Part shown: one piece after another, positions 1 to 9,124 of the stretch
How the letters are laid out: the number at the start of each line of letters is the position of its first letter
Numbering within the stretch: position 1 is the stretch's first letter
Assembly (NCBI RefSeq): GCF_049675895.1
Contig: NZ_CP183834.1
Span: 2,418,001-2,482,000, forward strand
Direction: 5' to 3'
Origin: Ampullimonas aquatilis
GTDB taxonomy: Bacteria; Pseudomonadota; Gammaproteobacteria; Burkholderiales; Burkholderiaceae_D
Length of the DNA stretch: 64,000 nucleotides
Program-made: the position numbers and the translations under genes
Notes under the pieces: generated by a model
Databases searched by the model: none
Seen by the model: the letters and a program-made list of their open reading frames with translations, nothing else
What the model was told of the DNA's origin: nothing

Positions 1-102
1 ATACTAGACCCTGTCGCACTCACTCGCAGATAGACTCAACACTGAGCGGTTTATTTAAAGTAATAAGTCCCTCAATTCTTTAACTCAATGGAGATGATAA
101 CC

Positions 103-408
103 ATGTATGACATGAGCAAACTAAAACATATTGAAGATTTGCAGAAACTGGCCCCAGAGGCTTTTGCAGGTTTTCAACATCTTGATAGTGCGGCAATGAG
201 CGCCAATGGTGCTATTCCAGTCAAATATAAAGAACTCATGGCGCTGGCCGTGGCATTGACCACACAATGTCCCTACTGTCTAGAAATCCACAAACAGGCT
301 GCAAAAAAACATGGTGCCACAGATGTTGAAATCGCTGAAACCGTATTCATTGCCACCGCGCTGAATGCTGGCGCTGCCCTCACCCATGGCTTGCATTTGA
401 TGGGTTAA
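103..408 (+). CDS. AhpD-like (carboxymuconolactone decarboxylase family) protein
   Basis: Small (101 aa) single-domain protein of the CMD/AhpD fold. It carries the redox motif C56-P-Y-C59 followed by H63 (CPYC...EIH), the signature of alkylhydroperoxidase-type members that reduce peroxides through a vicinal cysteine pair. It lacks the longer C-terminus of true AhpD, so the substrate is unknown; peroxidase or disulfide-reductase activity is inferred from the motif. An in-frame ATG lies upstream at 88, but GGAG at 90-93 sits nine bases before the ATG at 103, so 103 is preferred. The next gene is a NosR-like protein about 160 bases downstream, with a palindrome between them, so co-transcription is uncertain. 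Confidence 0.85.
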   Translation: MYDMSKLKHIEDLQKLAPEAFAGFQHLDSAAMSANGAIPVKYKELMALAVALTTQCPYCLEIHKQAAKKHGATDVEIAETVFIATALNAGAALTHGLHLMG

Positions 409-444
409 AATGCAGGAATAATGAAGGTCAAAAAAAGTCCGACC

Positions 445-470
445 TGGTTAATACCTCATCGTATTAACCA
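445..470. repeat. Perfect 10-base inverted repeat, operator candidate upstream of the nosR-like gene
   Basis: TGGTTAATAC at 445-454 and its exact reverse complement GTATTAACCA at 461-470 flank a six-base spacer. It lies about 100 bases before the nosR-like start and 37 bases after the AhpD-like stop. There is no T-run behind the right arm, so it resembles a protein-binding palindrome more than a terminator. No FNR-type TTGAT-N4-ATCAA box was seen in the same gap. Confidence 0.5.
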
Positions 471-568
471 ACTAAAGAAGAAAAACATAACTATATATAC
501 TCATGCCCAAATTAGCATCATTATCAGATGCATGCTCATTGGGTCATGTATCTTCTTGAGGACTGGCG

Positions 569-2737
569 ATGTTTTCTGTTTTAACTCAATGCCGCTTCTG
601 GCTCAAATCTTATGTTCGACTCGTTTTTGCCATCGGTATCATCGCACTCGCATGGTTACTAGCCACAAACAGTAGTTACGCTGGCCAATTAAGCCGGGCG
701 GAGCTGGAGGCGGCATTTGCGCCCCCTTACCTTTTGGGTGAGCAAGATAAATCCATGCCCGTTTGGCCCATCATCAAACGCATCGGCAGCAAAGAAGAGG
801 TCACCGGCTACATTTTTGAGAGCATTGATTTTGTCAGCATTCCTGGTTTTTCTGGTACACCATTCAATGTGCTGATCACCTTGGAAGCCGATGGAAAACT
901 GAAGACCGCACAAGTGATCGCCCAGCATGAACCAGTCTTTCTGGATGGTCTTGGTCCAGAGCCCATGCATCAGTTTGCAGCGCAATATAGCGGCAAATCG
1001 GTCTTGCGTAATATCCGCGTCATGCCAGCGCATACCAAACGCAAGGCCATGGATGATGACACCACCGTGGATGGCGTTGCCAAAGCAACTGCATCAGTAC
1101 ATATTCTCAATGAAACCATCATTTCGGCCGCCCTGACTGTCGCTCGCGCCAAGCTCAATATTTCGGCACAGCCTGTCCGATTACCTGGCCGTCCCAAAAT
1201 GGATCTGTTTGAGAAAAAAACCTTTGCCCAACTTCTCAAAGATGGCTTGGTTGTTCATCACCCAATACTTAACCGGGATATTGAAAAACTTTATGCGGGA
1301 ACCGATGCAGAAGGCTTGGTCAATACCGTCCTGAAATCGCCAGATGAGACGTATGCCGATATCTATATGGCGTATATCAACACCCCCATTGTGGGCATCA
1401 ATCTGCTGGGTGAAGCCAAATATAGAAAGATGATGCAACTCATGAGCGGCGATCATGCCATCTGGTTTGCCGTTCAGGGTGCCGATGAGCCATTTGGCAA
1501 TGAGTACATACATGGTGCCAACCCAGAAAACATCATTCTCAAACAAGCTGGCGGCACACTCAGCATTCGCGACTACAGCTATGACGATCCACTCGCTCCT
1601 GCCGATGCGCCCGCCTACCCTTACGCCATCATTCGCGCATCGTCCGGATCAGGCTTTGATCCAGCCAGCCCCTGGGAAATGGATCTGCGTGTATTCAGAA
1701 AAAAAGGCCTGATCTACCCCGAGGTGTTTCATGCCGACATCGCCACCAACATCCAACCCATCGAAAAATACTTTGATATTCCAACGGCAGAAGAATCCGC
1801 CTCTTCTGCCACCAGTGGCTGGAAAGCCATCTGGAAAGACCGTCTGGTAGATGTGGTCATACTGGTAGCCGCGCTGGCCGTATTGACCTACCTGCTCTTC
1901 CAGCAAAAAGCCTCGACCAGTTCGGCCAAACGCTTTGAGTACCTGCGTATTGCATTTTTGGTTTTCACCTTGCTCATCATTGGCTTTAACGACCAGGCGC
2001 AGCTGTCCATCGTCACCTTGGCAGGTCTGGTCAAGGCTGTCACGGTCACGCACGACTATGGTTTTCTTTTGTGGGATCCCGTCAGCCTGGTCTTGTGGGT
2101 CTACGTCATCATCACCGCCTTCATCTGGGGGCGTGGTGCCTTTTGTGGCTGGCTCTGTCCCTTTGGTGCTATGCAAGAGCTGGTCGCCTGGGTGGTTCGC
2201 CCATTGAAAATTAAACAAGTCAAAGTCCCCGTCAAGCTCGATCAATCTTTACGTTATCTCAAATACATTGTGTTGATTGGCTTTTTGGCGATTGCTGCGT
2301 TCAATCCTGGCCGTACCGAAACAGTGGCCGAAGTTGAACCATTCAAAACAGCCATCACACTGATGTTTGTGCGTACCTGGCCATTTGTTTTATATGCCGT
2401 GCTACTGGTGCTGGCCAATCTTTTTGTCTACAAGGCCTTCTGCCGCTACCTCTGCCCATTGGGTGCCATGATGGCCATCCTCGGTAAATTCAGGCGCTGG
2501 GACTGGCTCAAACGTCGTGTGGAATGTGGCTCACCTTGCCAGCTTTGCAAACATCAATGTCGCTATGGTGCCATCTCCACACAAGGCAAAATCATCTATG
2601 ACGAATGCTTTCAATGTCTGGACTGCGTGGAGATTTATCACAACCCCAAACGCTGTGTACCGATTGTGCTGGCCAACCGTCGTCAAGAACGCGCCGCTGA
2701 ACTTGCCAAGAGCGCCCAGATTGCAACATTAAACTGA
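569..2737 (+). CDS. nosR: NosR/NirI-family membrane flavo-iron-sulfur protein
   Basis: The 722-aa protein has the NosR architecture: an N-terminal signal/TM segment, a periplasmic FMN-binding domain (about 90-200), a hydrophobic core of several TM helices (about 420-620), and polyferredoxin-like cysteine motifs. Visible are C526-GWL-C530-P and C625-RYL-C629-P in helix-flanking loops, then two 4Fe-4S clusters, C653/C657/C660/C664 and C680/C683/C686/C696. In NosR proteins this chain passes electrons to nitrous oxide reductase or its maturation. The expected covalent FMN site is represented by DGVAKATAS (168-176). T174 is the likely acceptor, but the usual S/T-G just before A-T is replaced by A-K. 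GAGGA six bases before ATG 569 supports the start. An ApbE partner follows 14 bases downstream. No nosZ, nosD, nosF or nosY lies in the window, so the symbol states family, not a proven role. Confidence 0.85.
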   Translation: MFSVLTQCRFWLKSYVRLVFAIGIIALAWLLATNSSYAGQLSRAELEAAFAPPYLLGEQDKSMPVWPIIKRIGSKEEVTGYIFESIDFVSIPGFSGTPFNVLITLEADGKLKTAQVIAQHEPVFLDGLGPEPMHQFAAQYSGKSVLRNIRVMPAHTKRKAMDDDTTVDGVAKATASVHILNETIISAALTVARAKLNISAQPVRLPGRPKMDLFEKKTFAQLLKDGLVVHHPILNRDIEKLYAGTDAEGLVNTVLKSPDETYADIYMAYINTPIVGINLLGEAKYRKMMQLMSGDHAIWFAVQGADEPFGNEYIHGANPENIILKQAGGTLSIRDYSYDDPLAPADAPAYPYAIIRASSGSGFDPASPWEMDLRVFRKKGLIYPEVFHADIATNIQPIEKYFDIPTAEESASSATSGWKAIWKDRLVDVVILVAALAVLTYLLFQQKASTSSAKRFEYLRIAFLVFTLLIIGFNDQAQLSIVTLAGLVKAVTVTHDYGFLLWDPVSLVLWVYVIITAFIWGRGAFCGWLCPFGAMQELVAWVVRPLKIKQVKVPVKLDQSLRYLKYIVLIGFLAIAAFNPGRTETVAEVEPFKTAITLMFVRTWPFVLYAVLLVLANLFVYKAFCRYLCPLGAMMAILGKFRRWDWLKRRVECGSPCQLCKHQCRYGAISTQGKIIYDECFQCLDCVEIYHNPKRCVPIVLANRRQERAAELAKSAQIATLN

Positions 2738-2751
2738 TCGAGGAGACCACA

Positions 2752-3780
2752 ATGAAAAAAACCAATACGTCACGCCGCTTCTTTTTAAACCTGATGGGGC
2801 AATCGCTGCTATACACCAGCCTACCTACCTTGGCTGCCAACAATGCTGCGATTGCTGAAGCCAAACTGTTTGATCGCAGCGGCCTTGCGTTTGGCACCAC
2901 CATCAAACTCACGCTGGCAGCACAATCTGGCCAACAGGCTGATGCCGCATTTGAACAGGCCTTTACAGAAATTGAAGCCGTTCAACAAGCGGCCAGTTTG
3001 TTCAGACCCCATAGTGAAATCAGTCAACTCAATCGCAACGGCGTACTCAAGCAACCAAGCACTATCCTGCAAGAACTCTTGCAAGTGGCCGCACAAGTCA
3101 GCACCATGAGCCGGGGTGCCTTTGATATCACCGTGCAACCCCTCTGGCTAAAACTGGATCAACAGGCCAGACAATCAGGCAATGCCAGATTGGATGCAGC
3201 AACACTCAGCCAATATCGTCAATTGATCGACTGGCATGCCGTACAGACCGGCAGCAATGAAATCCGCTTGAGCAAACCTGGCATGGGCATTACCTTAAAT
3301 GGCCTGACACAAGGCTACGCGGCGGATCGGGTGGCCGCGATCTTAAAGCGTAACGGCATTGAACATGCCTTTCTGGATACCGGTGAAATCAATATGATGG
3401 GCCATAAACCCAATGGCCGCGACTGGGTAGCCGCGATTCAAGACCCACGTCATCCCAACCAATACGTGACTGGCGTCAGCCACTTTCAAGGCAGCCTGAG
3501 CACCTCGGGTGATTATGAATACTTCTGGGACAAGCAGCATCAGCAACACCATATTCTGGATCCACATAGCGGCACCTCACCCACCGAGCTGGCCAGCGTC
3601 ACCGTTGCCACTGCCAACGGTGCCATCGCCGATGGCCTGTCCACCGCCATCATGGTATTGGGTAGTCAGGAAGGCATGAAACTGATCAAACAAACCGAGG
3701 GCGTAGAAGCCTTCATGATTCGCAAGGATGGTAGCGTGATCAGTAGTGCAGGGTTTCCTAAGCGGAACTTGAAGGGCTAA
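2752..3780 (+). CDS. apbE: FAD:protein FMN transferase (ApbE/NosX family)
   Basis: 342-aa exported flavinylation enzyme. ApbE proteins use FAD to attach FMN to a threonine of periplasmic flavoproteins. The N-terminus has a twin-arginine-like signal (SRRFFLNL) followed by a hydrophobic stretch. Family motifs appear in order: LNGLTQGYAAD (nucleotide/Mg site region), DTGEINMMG, the ILDPHSG motif and the C-terminal ADGLSTAIMVLG. The gene starts 14 bases after the NosR-like gene with a GAGGAG ribosome site, so the two form an operon and the NosR-like FMN domain is the obvious substrate. NosX in nitrous-oxide clusters plays this role. After its stop, 3781-4007 holds no gene. Confidence 0.9.
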   Translation: MKKTNTSRRFFLNLMGQSLLYTSLPTLAANNAAIAEAKLFDRSGLAFGTTIKLTLAAQSGQQADAAFEQAFTEIEAVQQAASLFRPHSEISQLNRNGVLKQPSTILQELLQVAAQVSTMSRGAFDITVQPLWLKLDQQARQSGNARLDAATLSQYRQLIDWHAVQTGSNEIRLSKPGMGITLNGLTQGYAADRVAAILKRNGIEHAFLDTGEINMMGHKPNGRDWVAAIQDPRHPNQYVTGVSHFQGSLSTSGDYEYFWDKQHQQHHILDPHSGTSPTELASVTVATANGAIADGLSTAIMVLGSQEGMKLIKQTEGVEAFMIRKDGSVISSAGFPKRNLKG

Positions 3781-4007
3781 AGATGGTTAGCCTCAATTCG
3801 GGCAGGTTGGGGCTGGCAATCAAGTTAGTGTAGTCTCTTGAAATTGTCGTTGGATAAGCTCAATCAATGACGTCATGATTAATTGAACTTAGCCATGTGC
3901 TAATTCCTAAAATGGCATTAGCTAAGCCGCTTCCCATAGCAAACTATCGGAAAAGAAGTTTGACAGATACAAGCCTTGATTACTTTCACAAGCATTGCAA
4001 TCAAATC

Positions 4008-4622
4008 TCAACTTGCCCTTCCAACCGGCACCCCATACTGCAAAGCATACGTATCCACTTCAGCGCGCAGCATGGCGTCAATACCGGCGACGGTATCATC
4101 AAAAATTGATTTGTCTTCGCTGAGACGGCCTACCAGAAGCATGCCTTGCAGGCTGTTGATGACCATGGCGGCTTGTTGACGTGGCGTGCCTTGCTTCAAT
4201 ATCTCGCCGTTTTGCCAGCCGCTGATAAGGGTTCGTTCCAGCCAGTTGAGGTGGTAGTCAAAAAAGGTTCTTAATCTGTCCTGGATGGTCAATGGCAGGC
4301 TGCCCATTTCTGCAGCCAGCACACCACAGACACAACCCAGGTTTTTTCCTCGGGCACTTTGATAGATCAATGCATAAGCCAAAATCCGATCCATGGGTGA
4401 AACCTGCTCCTGATCAATCCGCGCCAATTTGGCCACGAACTTGTCGTGGTAGGCATTCACCACGGCCAGGCCTAAGTCTTCCTTGCTGGGAAAGTGATGA
4501 TGAATGCTGGGTTTGCGAATGCCGACGATGGCACTTAAATCGTTATAACTGATGCTGGAATAACTGCGAGATCGAATCAATACAGTTGCCTGTTCAATCA
4601 ATATTTGGCGGGTATCGGCCAT
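4008..4622 (-). CDS. TetR/AcrR-family transcriptional regulator
   Basis: 204-aa repressor-type protein. The N-terminal helix-turn-helix (about 7-50) includes the diagnostic AIVGIRKPSIHHHFPSKEDL, with its YxHFxxKEDL-type recognition helix. The C-terminal half is a ligand-binding and dimerisation domain resembling the group that regulates efflux or redox stress genes. An upstream in-frame start at 4643 is possible, but homologous proteins of this kind begin MADTRQ, which matches ATG 4622. It is divergent from the antiporter gene 162 bases away, making that gene its likely target. The inducing ligand cannot be told from sequence. Confidence 0.88.
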   Translation of the reverse strand: MADTRQILIEQATVLIRSRSYSSISYNDLSAIVGIRKPSIHHHFPSKEDLGLAVVNAYHDKFVAKLARIDQEQVSPMDRILAYALIYQSARGKNLGCVCGVLAAEMGSLPLTIQDRLRTFFDYHLNWLERTLISGWQNGEILKQGTPRQQAAMVINSLQGMLLVGRLSEDKSIFDDTVAGIDAMLRAEVDTYALQYGVPVGRAS

Positions 4623-4784
4623 AGGATATCTCGTCCACTTCAAGAGGTTGTTGTGATTATTTTTGGGTCTTGGGGCGAACTGGATCCGCTGCTATCGTTT
4701 TTAAAATTGCACTGAGCAAGGTGAGCGGTATCAGGCACAATATTAACCAATAATGATGAAAAAGACTAAAACAAGGAGTCTGTC

Positions 4785-6254
4785 ATGCTCGCCCACCCGA
4801 TATTGATTCGCCAACCCTTGTTGCCATCGGCGCTGCAACGCTGTTTGCGACTGCTGCCCTTCTGTTGTTGGCTGTTGCTGGGCGCGGTGTTGCCATGTTC
4901 GGCGGCGGAGCTGAATCATGCCGAACTGACCTTGCCGTGGGGCATACCCTTTGCGGGCATGCTGTTATCGATTGCCTTGTTGCCCATTTTGGCGGGCCAT
5001 TTTTGGCATGCCCACTATGGCAAGGTCACGCTGTTTTGGGCGGCACTCTTTATGGTGCCGTTTGCGCTGCATTTTGGTTGGTCTGCAGCGGCTGCCGAGC
5101 TGGTGCATGCCTTGTTGCTGGAATATATTCCGTTCATTGTTTTGCTGGCAAGTCTGTTTACGGTGGCGGGTGGCATTTGCCTGCATGGCAATTTGCATGG
5201 TTCACCCAAACTCAATACGGCCATCCTGGGCTTGGGCGTGCTGCTGGCGAGCATCATGGGAACGACCGGCGCTGCCATGCTGCTGATACGTCCGCTGATC
5301 CGCGCCAATGACAATCGCCAGCATCAGGTCCATGTGGTGGTGTTCTTCATTTTTCTGGTGGCCAATGCCGGTGGTGCCCTGTCGCCACTGGGTGATCCAC
5401 CGCTGTTTCTGGGATTTTTAAAAGGCGTGGATTTCTTCTGGACCACCCGCACCCTGCTGCCGCCCACCCTTTTGTTGTGCGCCATGCTGTTACTGATTTT
5501 TTATCTGCTCGATGCGCATTACTTTCATGAGCTGCGCGAAGAATTTCCGCCCGAAATAGACCCAACCAAAGATTCAACGGTCAAGCTGGAAGGCAAGGCC
5601 AACTTTGTTTTGCTATTGGGTGTGATTGGCGCAGTGCTGCTCAGCGGCTTATGGAAACCAGGCGTCGAATATGATATTCACGGCACGCCGCTGGCCTTGC
5701 AAAACCTAGTACGCGATGGCCTGCTGATTGTGATTGCACTCATCTCCCTAGCCATCACGCCCAAGACTGCACGAGCCGGTAACGACTTCAGCTGGGCGCC
5801 AATCATCGAAGTGGCCAAACTGTTTATCGGCATCTTTTTAACCATCGTGCCAGTGATTGCCATGCTCAAGGCGGGTGATCATGGTCCGCTGGCCAGCGTG
5901 GTCAAAACGGTGAGTGGTGCCGATGGCAGCCCCAACAACTTTATGTATTACTGGATGACTGGCCTGCTCTCGGCTTTTCTGGATAATGCACCAACCTATC
6001 TGGTGTTTTTCAATCTGGCGGGGGGTGATCCGCAATGGCTGATGACCGTGGGCCGCGTCACATTGGAAGCCATCTCTGCCAGTGCCGTCTACATGGGCGC
6101 GCTGACCTATATTGGCAATGCACCCAACTTCATGGTCAAGGCGATTGCCGAAGAACGTGGCATTGCCATGCCCAGCTTTTTTGGCTACCTGAAATGGTCG
6201 TGTGTGCTGTTGTTGCCGTGCCTGATTGTGGTGTCGCTGGTATTTTTTATATAA
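4785..6254 (+). CDS. nhaD: NhaD-like sodium:proton antiporter (ion transporter superfamily)
   Basis: 489-aa inner-membrane protein with an N-terminal signal-like segment and about 12 predicted TM helices. Conserved motifs of the NhaD branch of the IT/ArsB superfamily are present: SPLGDPPLFLGFLKGVDFFW near the middle, LDNAPTYLVFFNLAGGDP, and GNAPNFMVKAIAEERGI near the C-terminus; the paired SPLGDP and NAPT re-entrant loops are typical. Such proteins exchange Na+ or Li+ for protons under alkaline or sodium stress; the actual substrate here is inferred. AAGGAG lies about eight bases before the ATG. It is divergent from a TetR gene and followed by a terminator at 6257. The symbol is by family only. 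Confidence 0.82.
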   Translation: MLAHPILIRQPLLPSALQRCLRLLPFCCWLLLGAVLPCSAAELNHAELTLPWGIPFAGMLLSIALLPILAGHFWHAHYGKVTLFWAALFMVPFALHFGWSAAAAELVHALLLEYIPFIVLLASLFTVAGGICLHGNLHGSPKLNTAILGLGVLLASIMGTTGAAMLLIRPLIRANDNRQHQVHVVVFFIFLVANAGGALSPLGDPPLFLGFLKGVDFFWTTRTLLPPTLLLCAMLLLIFYLLDAHYFHELREEFPPEIDPTKDSTVKLEGKANFVLLLGVIGAVLLSGLWKPGVEYDIHGTPLALQNLVRDGLLIVIALISLAITPKTARAGNDFSWAPIIEVAKLFIGIFLTIVPVIAMLKAGDHGPLASVVKTVSGADGSPNNFMYYWMTGLLSAFLDNAPTYLVFFNLAGGDPQWLMTVGRVTLEAISASAVYMGALTYIGNAPNFMVKAIAEERGIAMPSFFGYLKWSCVLLLPCLIVVSLVFFI

Positions 6255-6256
6255 AT

Positions 6257-6280
6257 AAATACCCCCTTGGTGTATTTTTT
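6257..6280 (+). terminator. Rho-independent terminator after the nhaD-like gene
   Basis: AAATAC (6257-6262) pairs with GTATTT (6272-6277) around a C/G-rich inner part, followed by a T-rich tail. It begins two bases after the antiporter stop codon. Confidence 0.65.
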
Positions 6281-6365
6281 ATTAATCAATATAAACGCAC
6301 TTAAGCAGTTAAAATATCTGCATACTCCTATTAAATGACCATTTTTGGCAGAATTGTTCAGCATC

Positions 6366-7379
6366 ATGAGTCGTCCTAAAATTTTGATCGCCCGCGCCAC
6401 CTTTGATGAAATTCCGACTTATTTGAGCCGCTATTTTGAGGTGCAAAGCAATCAGGCCGACATTGGTTGGACGCCCGCCACGCTGGCCGCCGCACTGGCC
6501 GACAAAGACGGCGTGATCACCAACCTGACTGAACCCATCAACGCCCAGCTGCTGGCGCAAACGCCGCGCCTCAAAGCGGTGTGCAATAACGCGGTGGGCT
6601 ACAACAACCTCGACATGGCCGCCCTGACTGCCGCGGGAGTGATCGCCACCAACACGCCCGATGTGCTCACCGAAACCACGGCCGATATGGCCTGGGCACT
6701 GCTCATGGCAACGGCGCGGCGCATCAGCGAAGCCGAAGACTGGCTGCGTGCCGGCCATTGGCAACAGTTTCGTTTTGACAGTTTTTTGGGGCAAGACGTG
6801 CACGGTGCCACGCTCGGCATCATTGGCATGGGACGCATCGGCCAGGCGATTGCCCGCCGTGCCCAAGGCTTCAATATGCAGGTGCTGTATCACAATCGCT
6901 CGCAGCTTGCAGCGCCGCTTGAGCAACAACTGCATGCCACGTATGTCGACAAAGCCACCCTGCTGCGTGAGGCCGATCACGTGCTACTGGTGCTGCCCTA
7001 CTCCGCTGAGTCTCATCACACCATCGGCGCAGCCGAGCTGGCACAGATGAAACCCACTGCCACGCTGATCAATATTGCGCGGGGTGGCATTGTGGATGAT
7101 GCCGCACTGGCCAATGCGCTACGCACCGGCCAGATTGCTGCCGCAGGCCTTGATGTATTTGAAAATGAACCCCAGGTGCAGCCGGCCTTGCTGGCCGTCA
7201 GCAATATCGTCCTCACACCACACATTGCCAGCGCCACCCAGGTGACGCGCATGAAGATGATCAAACTGGCCACCGACAACCTGATCGCCGCACTGGGCTT
7301 TGGCCCGCAAGCCGGTCAGCCACCCTGCATACTGAATCCGGCGGTGTTGGCACAAAACCGCACAACACCTCGGGCATAA
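6366..7379 (+). CDS. D-isomer-specific 2-hydroxyacid dehydrogenase (glyoxylate/2-ketogluconate reductase type)
   Basis: 337-aa soluble NAD(P)H enzyme reducing a 2-oxo acid. The Rossmann motif GMGRIGQAIARRA is followed by the catalytic arginine in NIARGGIVDD, the glutamate in GLDVFENEP and the acid/base histidine in LTPHIASATQ. The overall pattern fits the gluconate 2-dehydrogenase / glyoxylate-hydroxypyruvate reductase (GhrB-like) branch; the substrate is not certain. A TTG-initiated extension from 6345 is possible, but MSRPKILI from ATG 6366 matches the usual family N-terminus. It stands alone between a terminator and a 180-base gap. Confidence 0.88.
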   Translation: MSRPKILIARATFDEIPTYLSRYFEVQSNQADIGWTPATLAAALADKDGVITNLTEPINAQLLAQTPRLKAVCNNAVGYNNLDMAALTAAGVIATNTPDVLTETTADMAWALLMATARRISEAEDWLRAGHWQQFRFDSFLGQDVHGATLGIIGMGRIGQAIARRAQGFNMQVLYHNRSQLAAPLEQQLHATYVDKATLLREADHVLLVLPYSAESHHTIGAAELAQMKPTATLINIARGGIVDDAALANALRTGQIAAAGLDVFENEPQVQPALLAVSNIVLTPHIASATQVTRMKMIKLATDNLIAALGFGPQAGQPPCILNPAVLAQNRTTPRA

Positions 7380-7561
7380 TGTACCGTCTGCTATATGAAT
7401 GAAGTTTAAGCGATTGAAATTTTAAGCGTTGCCTAATAGCAAATTGATGCAAACAAATAGCTGTGAACTCATAGTTGCGCAGCGAATCACGGCAATCAAC
7501 TGCATGTCACTCTTATCAAATAACAGGCGCATTGCCGCTCATTGACCCTAAGAAATAACGC

Positions 7562-8983
7562 ATGACACTTTTTGAAATCCTCACCCTGGTTTTATTGGCG
7601 CTGATACTGCTTGGCCTGCTGATTATCTGGCTGTCGCGCGGCAAGACTGACCTGAGTCCGTTTGAACGGCTGGAACGCGAGCTGCGCAATGACATCAGCA
7701 GCACTTCGCGCGGCAATCGCGAAGAAATTGGTGCAAACATCGGCCGCTTTCAACAGGCCTTCAGCGCCCAGCTCACTGCAGCCACGACCACCCAGAATGA
7801 TCAGATTGATCGCTTCTCCATCAGTCTGGTGCAACTCAAGGATGCCAACGAGCAAAAGCTTGATGCCTTTCGACTGGCGCTCACACACAATGCCCAAGCC
7901 AACCGCGATGAACAGTCGCAAACCCTGCAACGCTTTTCTGAAACCTTGCAACAGCAACTCAGCGCTTTGTCCGAGGCCAATGAACGGCGTCTGACCGAAA
8001 TCAGAAATACGCTGGAAACCAAGCTCAAGGACATGCAGCAGGACAACGCCATCAAGCTCGAAGAAATGCGCAAGACGGTCGATGAAAAACTGCATGCCAC
8101 ACTGGAGCAGCGTCTTGGTGAGTCATTCAAGCTCGTCTCCGAGCGGCTTGAGCAGGTTCACAATGGCCTGGGTGAAATGAAAACCTTGGCGCAAGGCGTG
8201 GGTGATTTGAAACGCGTACTGACCAATGTCAAAAGCCGTGGCACCTGGGGTGAAGTCCAACTGGAAATGTTGCTGGAACAAATTCTCACCCCCGATCAAT
8301 ACGCCAAAAATGTGAAGACAGTGCCAGGCTCGGAAGCCGCCGTGGAGTTTGCCATCAAGCTGCCCGGCAAAGGTTTGACCGATGCGCCAGTGTGGTTGCC
8401 CATTGACGCCAAATTTCCCAAGGAACAATACGAGCGCCTGATTGATGCACTGGATCGCGCGGCCATTGAAGAAGCCAACACCGCCGCCAAAGAACTGGAA
8501 ACGGCCTTGCGCAAAGAGGCTAAAACCATCAGCGAAAAATATCTGGCGCCCCCGCACACCACCGATTTTGCGATCCTCTTTTTACCGACTGAAGGCTTAT
8601 ATGCCGAAGTACTGCGTCGCCCCGGCCTGACCGATGATTTGCAACGCAACCATCGCGTCACCATCGCCGGCCCGACCACGCTGACTGCCGTACTCAATAG
8701 CCTGCAGATGGGCTTTAGAACGCTGGCACTCGAAAAACGTTCCAGCGAAGTCTGGGAAGTCTTGGGCGCAGTCAAAACCGAGTTTGGTAAATTTGGCAGC
8801 GTGCTCGACTCCGTCAAGAAAACCCTGGAAACCGCCGCCAGCAAGATTGATTCGGCCCAGACCCGTACCCGCGTCATGCAAAGCAAATTGCGCAACGTGG
8901 AAGCCATGCCAGTAGCTGAGGTAGATAAGCTGCTGGGTGATGGTGGGATTGATACCGGCGAATCTGCGGCCGATGAGGGTTGA
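7562..8983 (+). CDS. rmuC: DNA recombination protein RmuC
   Basis: 473-aa protein with a single N-terminal TM helix (about 3-25), a long coiled coil (about 35-215, rich in Q, E, L and K heptads) and the C-terminal RmuC domain, an inactive-looking restriction-endonuclease-like fold. The segment VKSRGTWGEVQLEMLLEQIL and the later IDAKFPKEQYERL and DFAILFLPTEGLYAEV are highly characteristic. RmuC limits inversions at short inverted repeats; its biochemical activity is poorly defined. It is monocistronic, with a shared terminator downstream. Confidence 0.93.
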   Translation: MTLFEILTLVLLALILLGLLIIWLSRGKTDLSPFERLERELRNDISSTSRGNREEIGANIGRFQQAFSAQLTAATTTQNDQIDRFSISLVQLKDANEQKLDAFRLALTHNAQANRDEQSQTLQRFSETLQQQLSALSEANERRLTEIRNTLETKLKDMQQDNAIKLEEMRKTVDEKLHATLEQRLGESFKLVSERLEQVHNGLGEMKTLAQGVGDLKRVLTNVKSRGTWGEVQLEMLLEQILTPDQYAKNVKTVPGSEAAVEFAIKLPGKGLTDAPVWLPIDAKFPKEQYERLIDALDRAAIEEANTAAKELETALRKEAKTISEKYLAPPHTTDFAILFLPTEGLYAEVLRRPGLTDDLQRNHRVTIAGPTTLTAVLNSLQMGFRTLALEKRSSEVWEVLGAVKTEFGKFGSVLDSVKKTLETAASKIDSAQTRTRVMQSKLRNVEAMPVAEVDKLLGDGGIDTGESAADEG

Positions 8984-9029
8984 ATAAAGCAGATTCAATC
9001 TGCATCAACTTAAATCAAGCAAGAAAATA

Positions 9030-9065
9030 AAAAAGGCTGATTGTGAAATGACAATCAGCCTTTTT
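9030..9065. terminator. Bidirectional Rho-independent terminator between rmuC and the exported-protein gene
   Basis: A 15-base perfect stem (9030-9044 with 9051-9065) has core GGCTGATTGT, a six-base loop, an A-run on the left and a T-run on the right. It can stop transcription from rmuC on the plus strand and from the convergent gene on the minus strand. Confidence 0.92.
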
Positions 9066-9124
9066 ACTTGGCGTACTAGCCCAATATTTAATTTTTAAAT
9101 ATCAATCACTCACCTCGTCTCAAG

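Noticed and set aside
421..675. Open frame of 84 codons before the nosR-like gene
   Set aside because: Overlaps the nosR start, has no ribosome site and a basic, compositionally odd product; the palindrome at 445-470 lies inside it.
1649..2245. 198-codon minus-strand frame inside nosR
   Set aside because: Antisense to a clearly coding gene; product is G/Q/D-rich low-complexity and carries no domain.
3867..3876. ATGACGTCAT palindrome downstream of apbE
   Set aside because: Only ten bases, between convergent genes with no start nearby.
4740..4749. ATATTAACCA before the antiporter, 9 of 10 like one arm of the nosR palindrome
   Set aside because: The second arm is absent, so it is a chance half-site.
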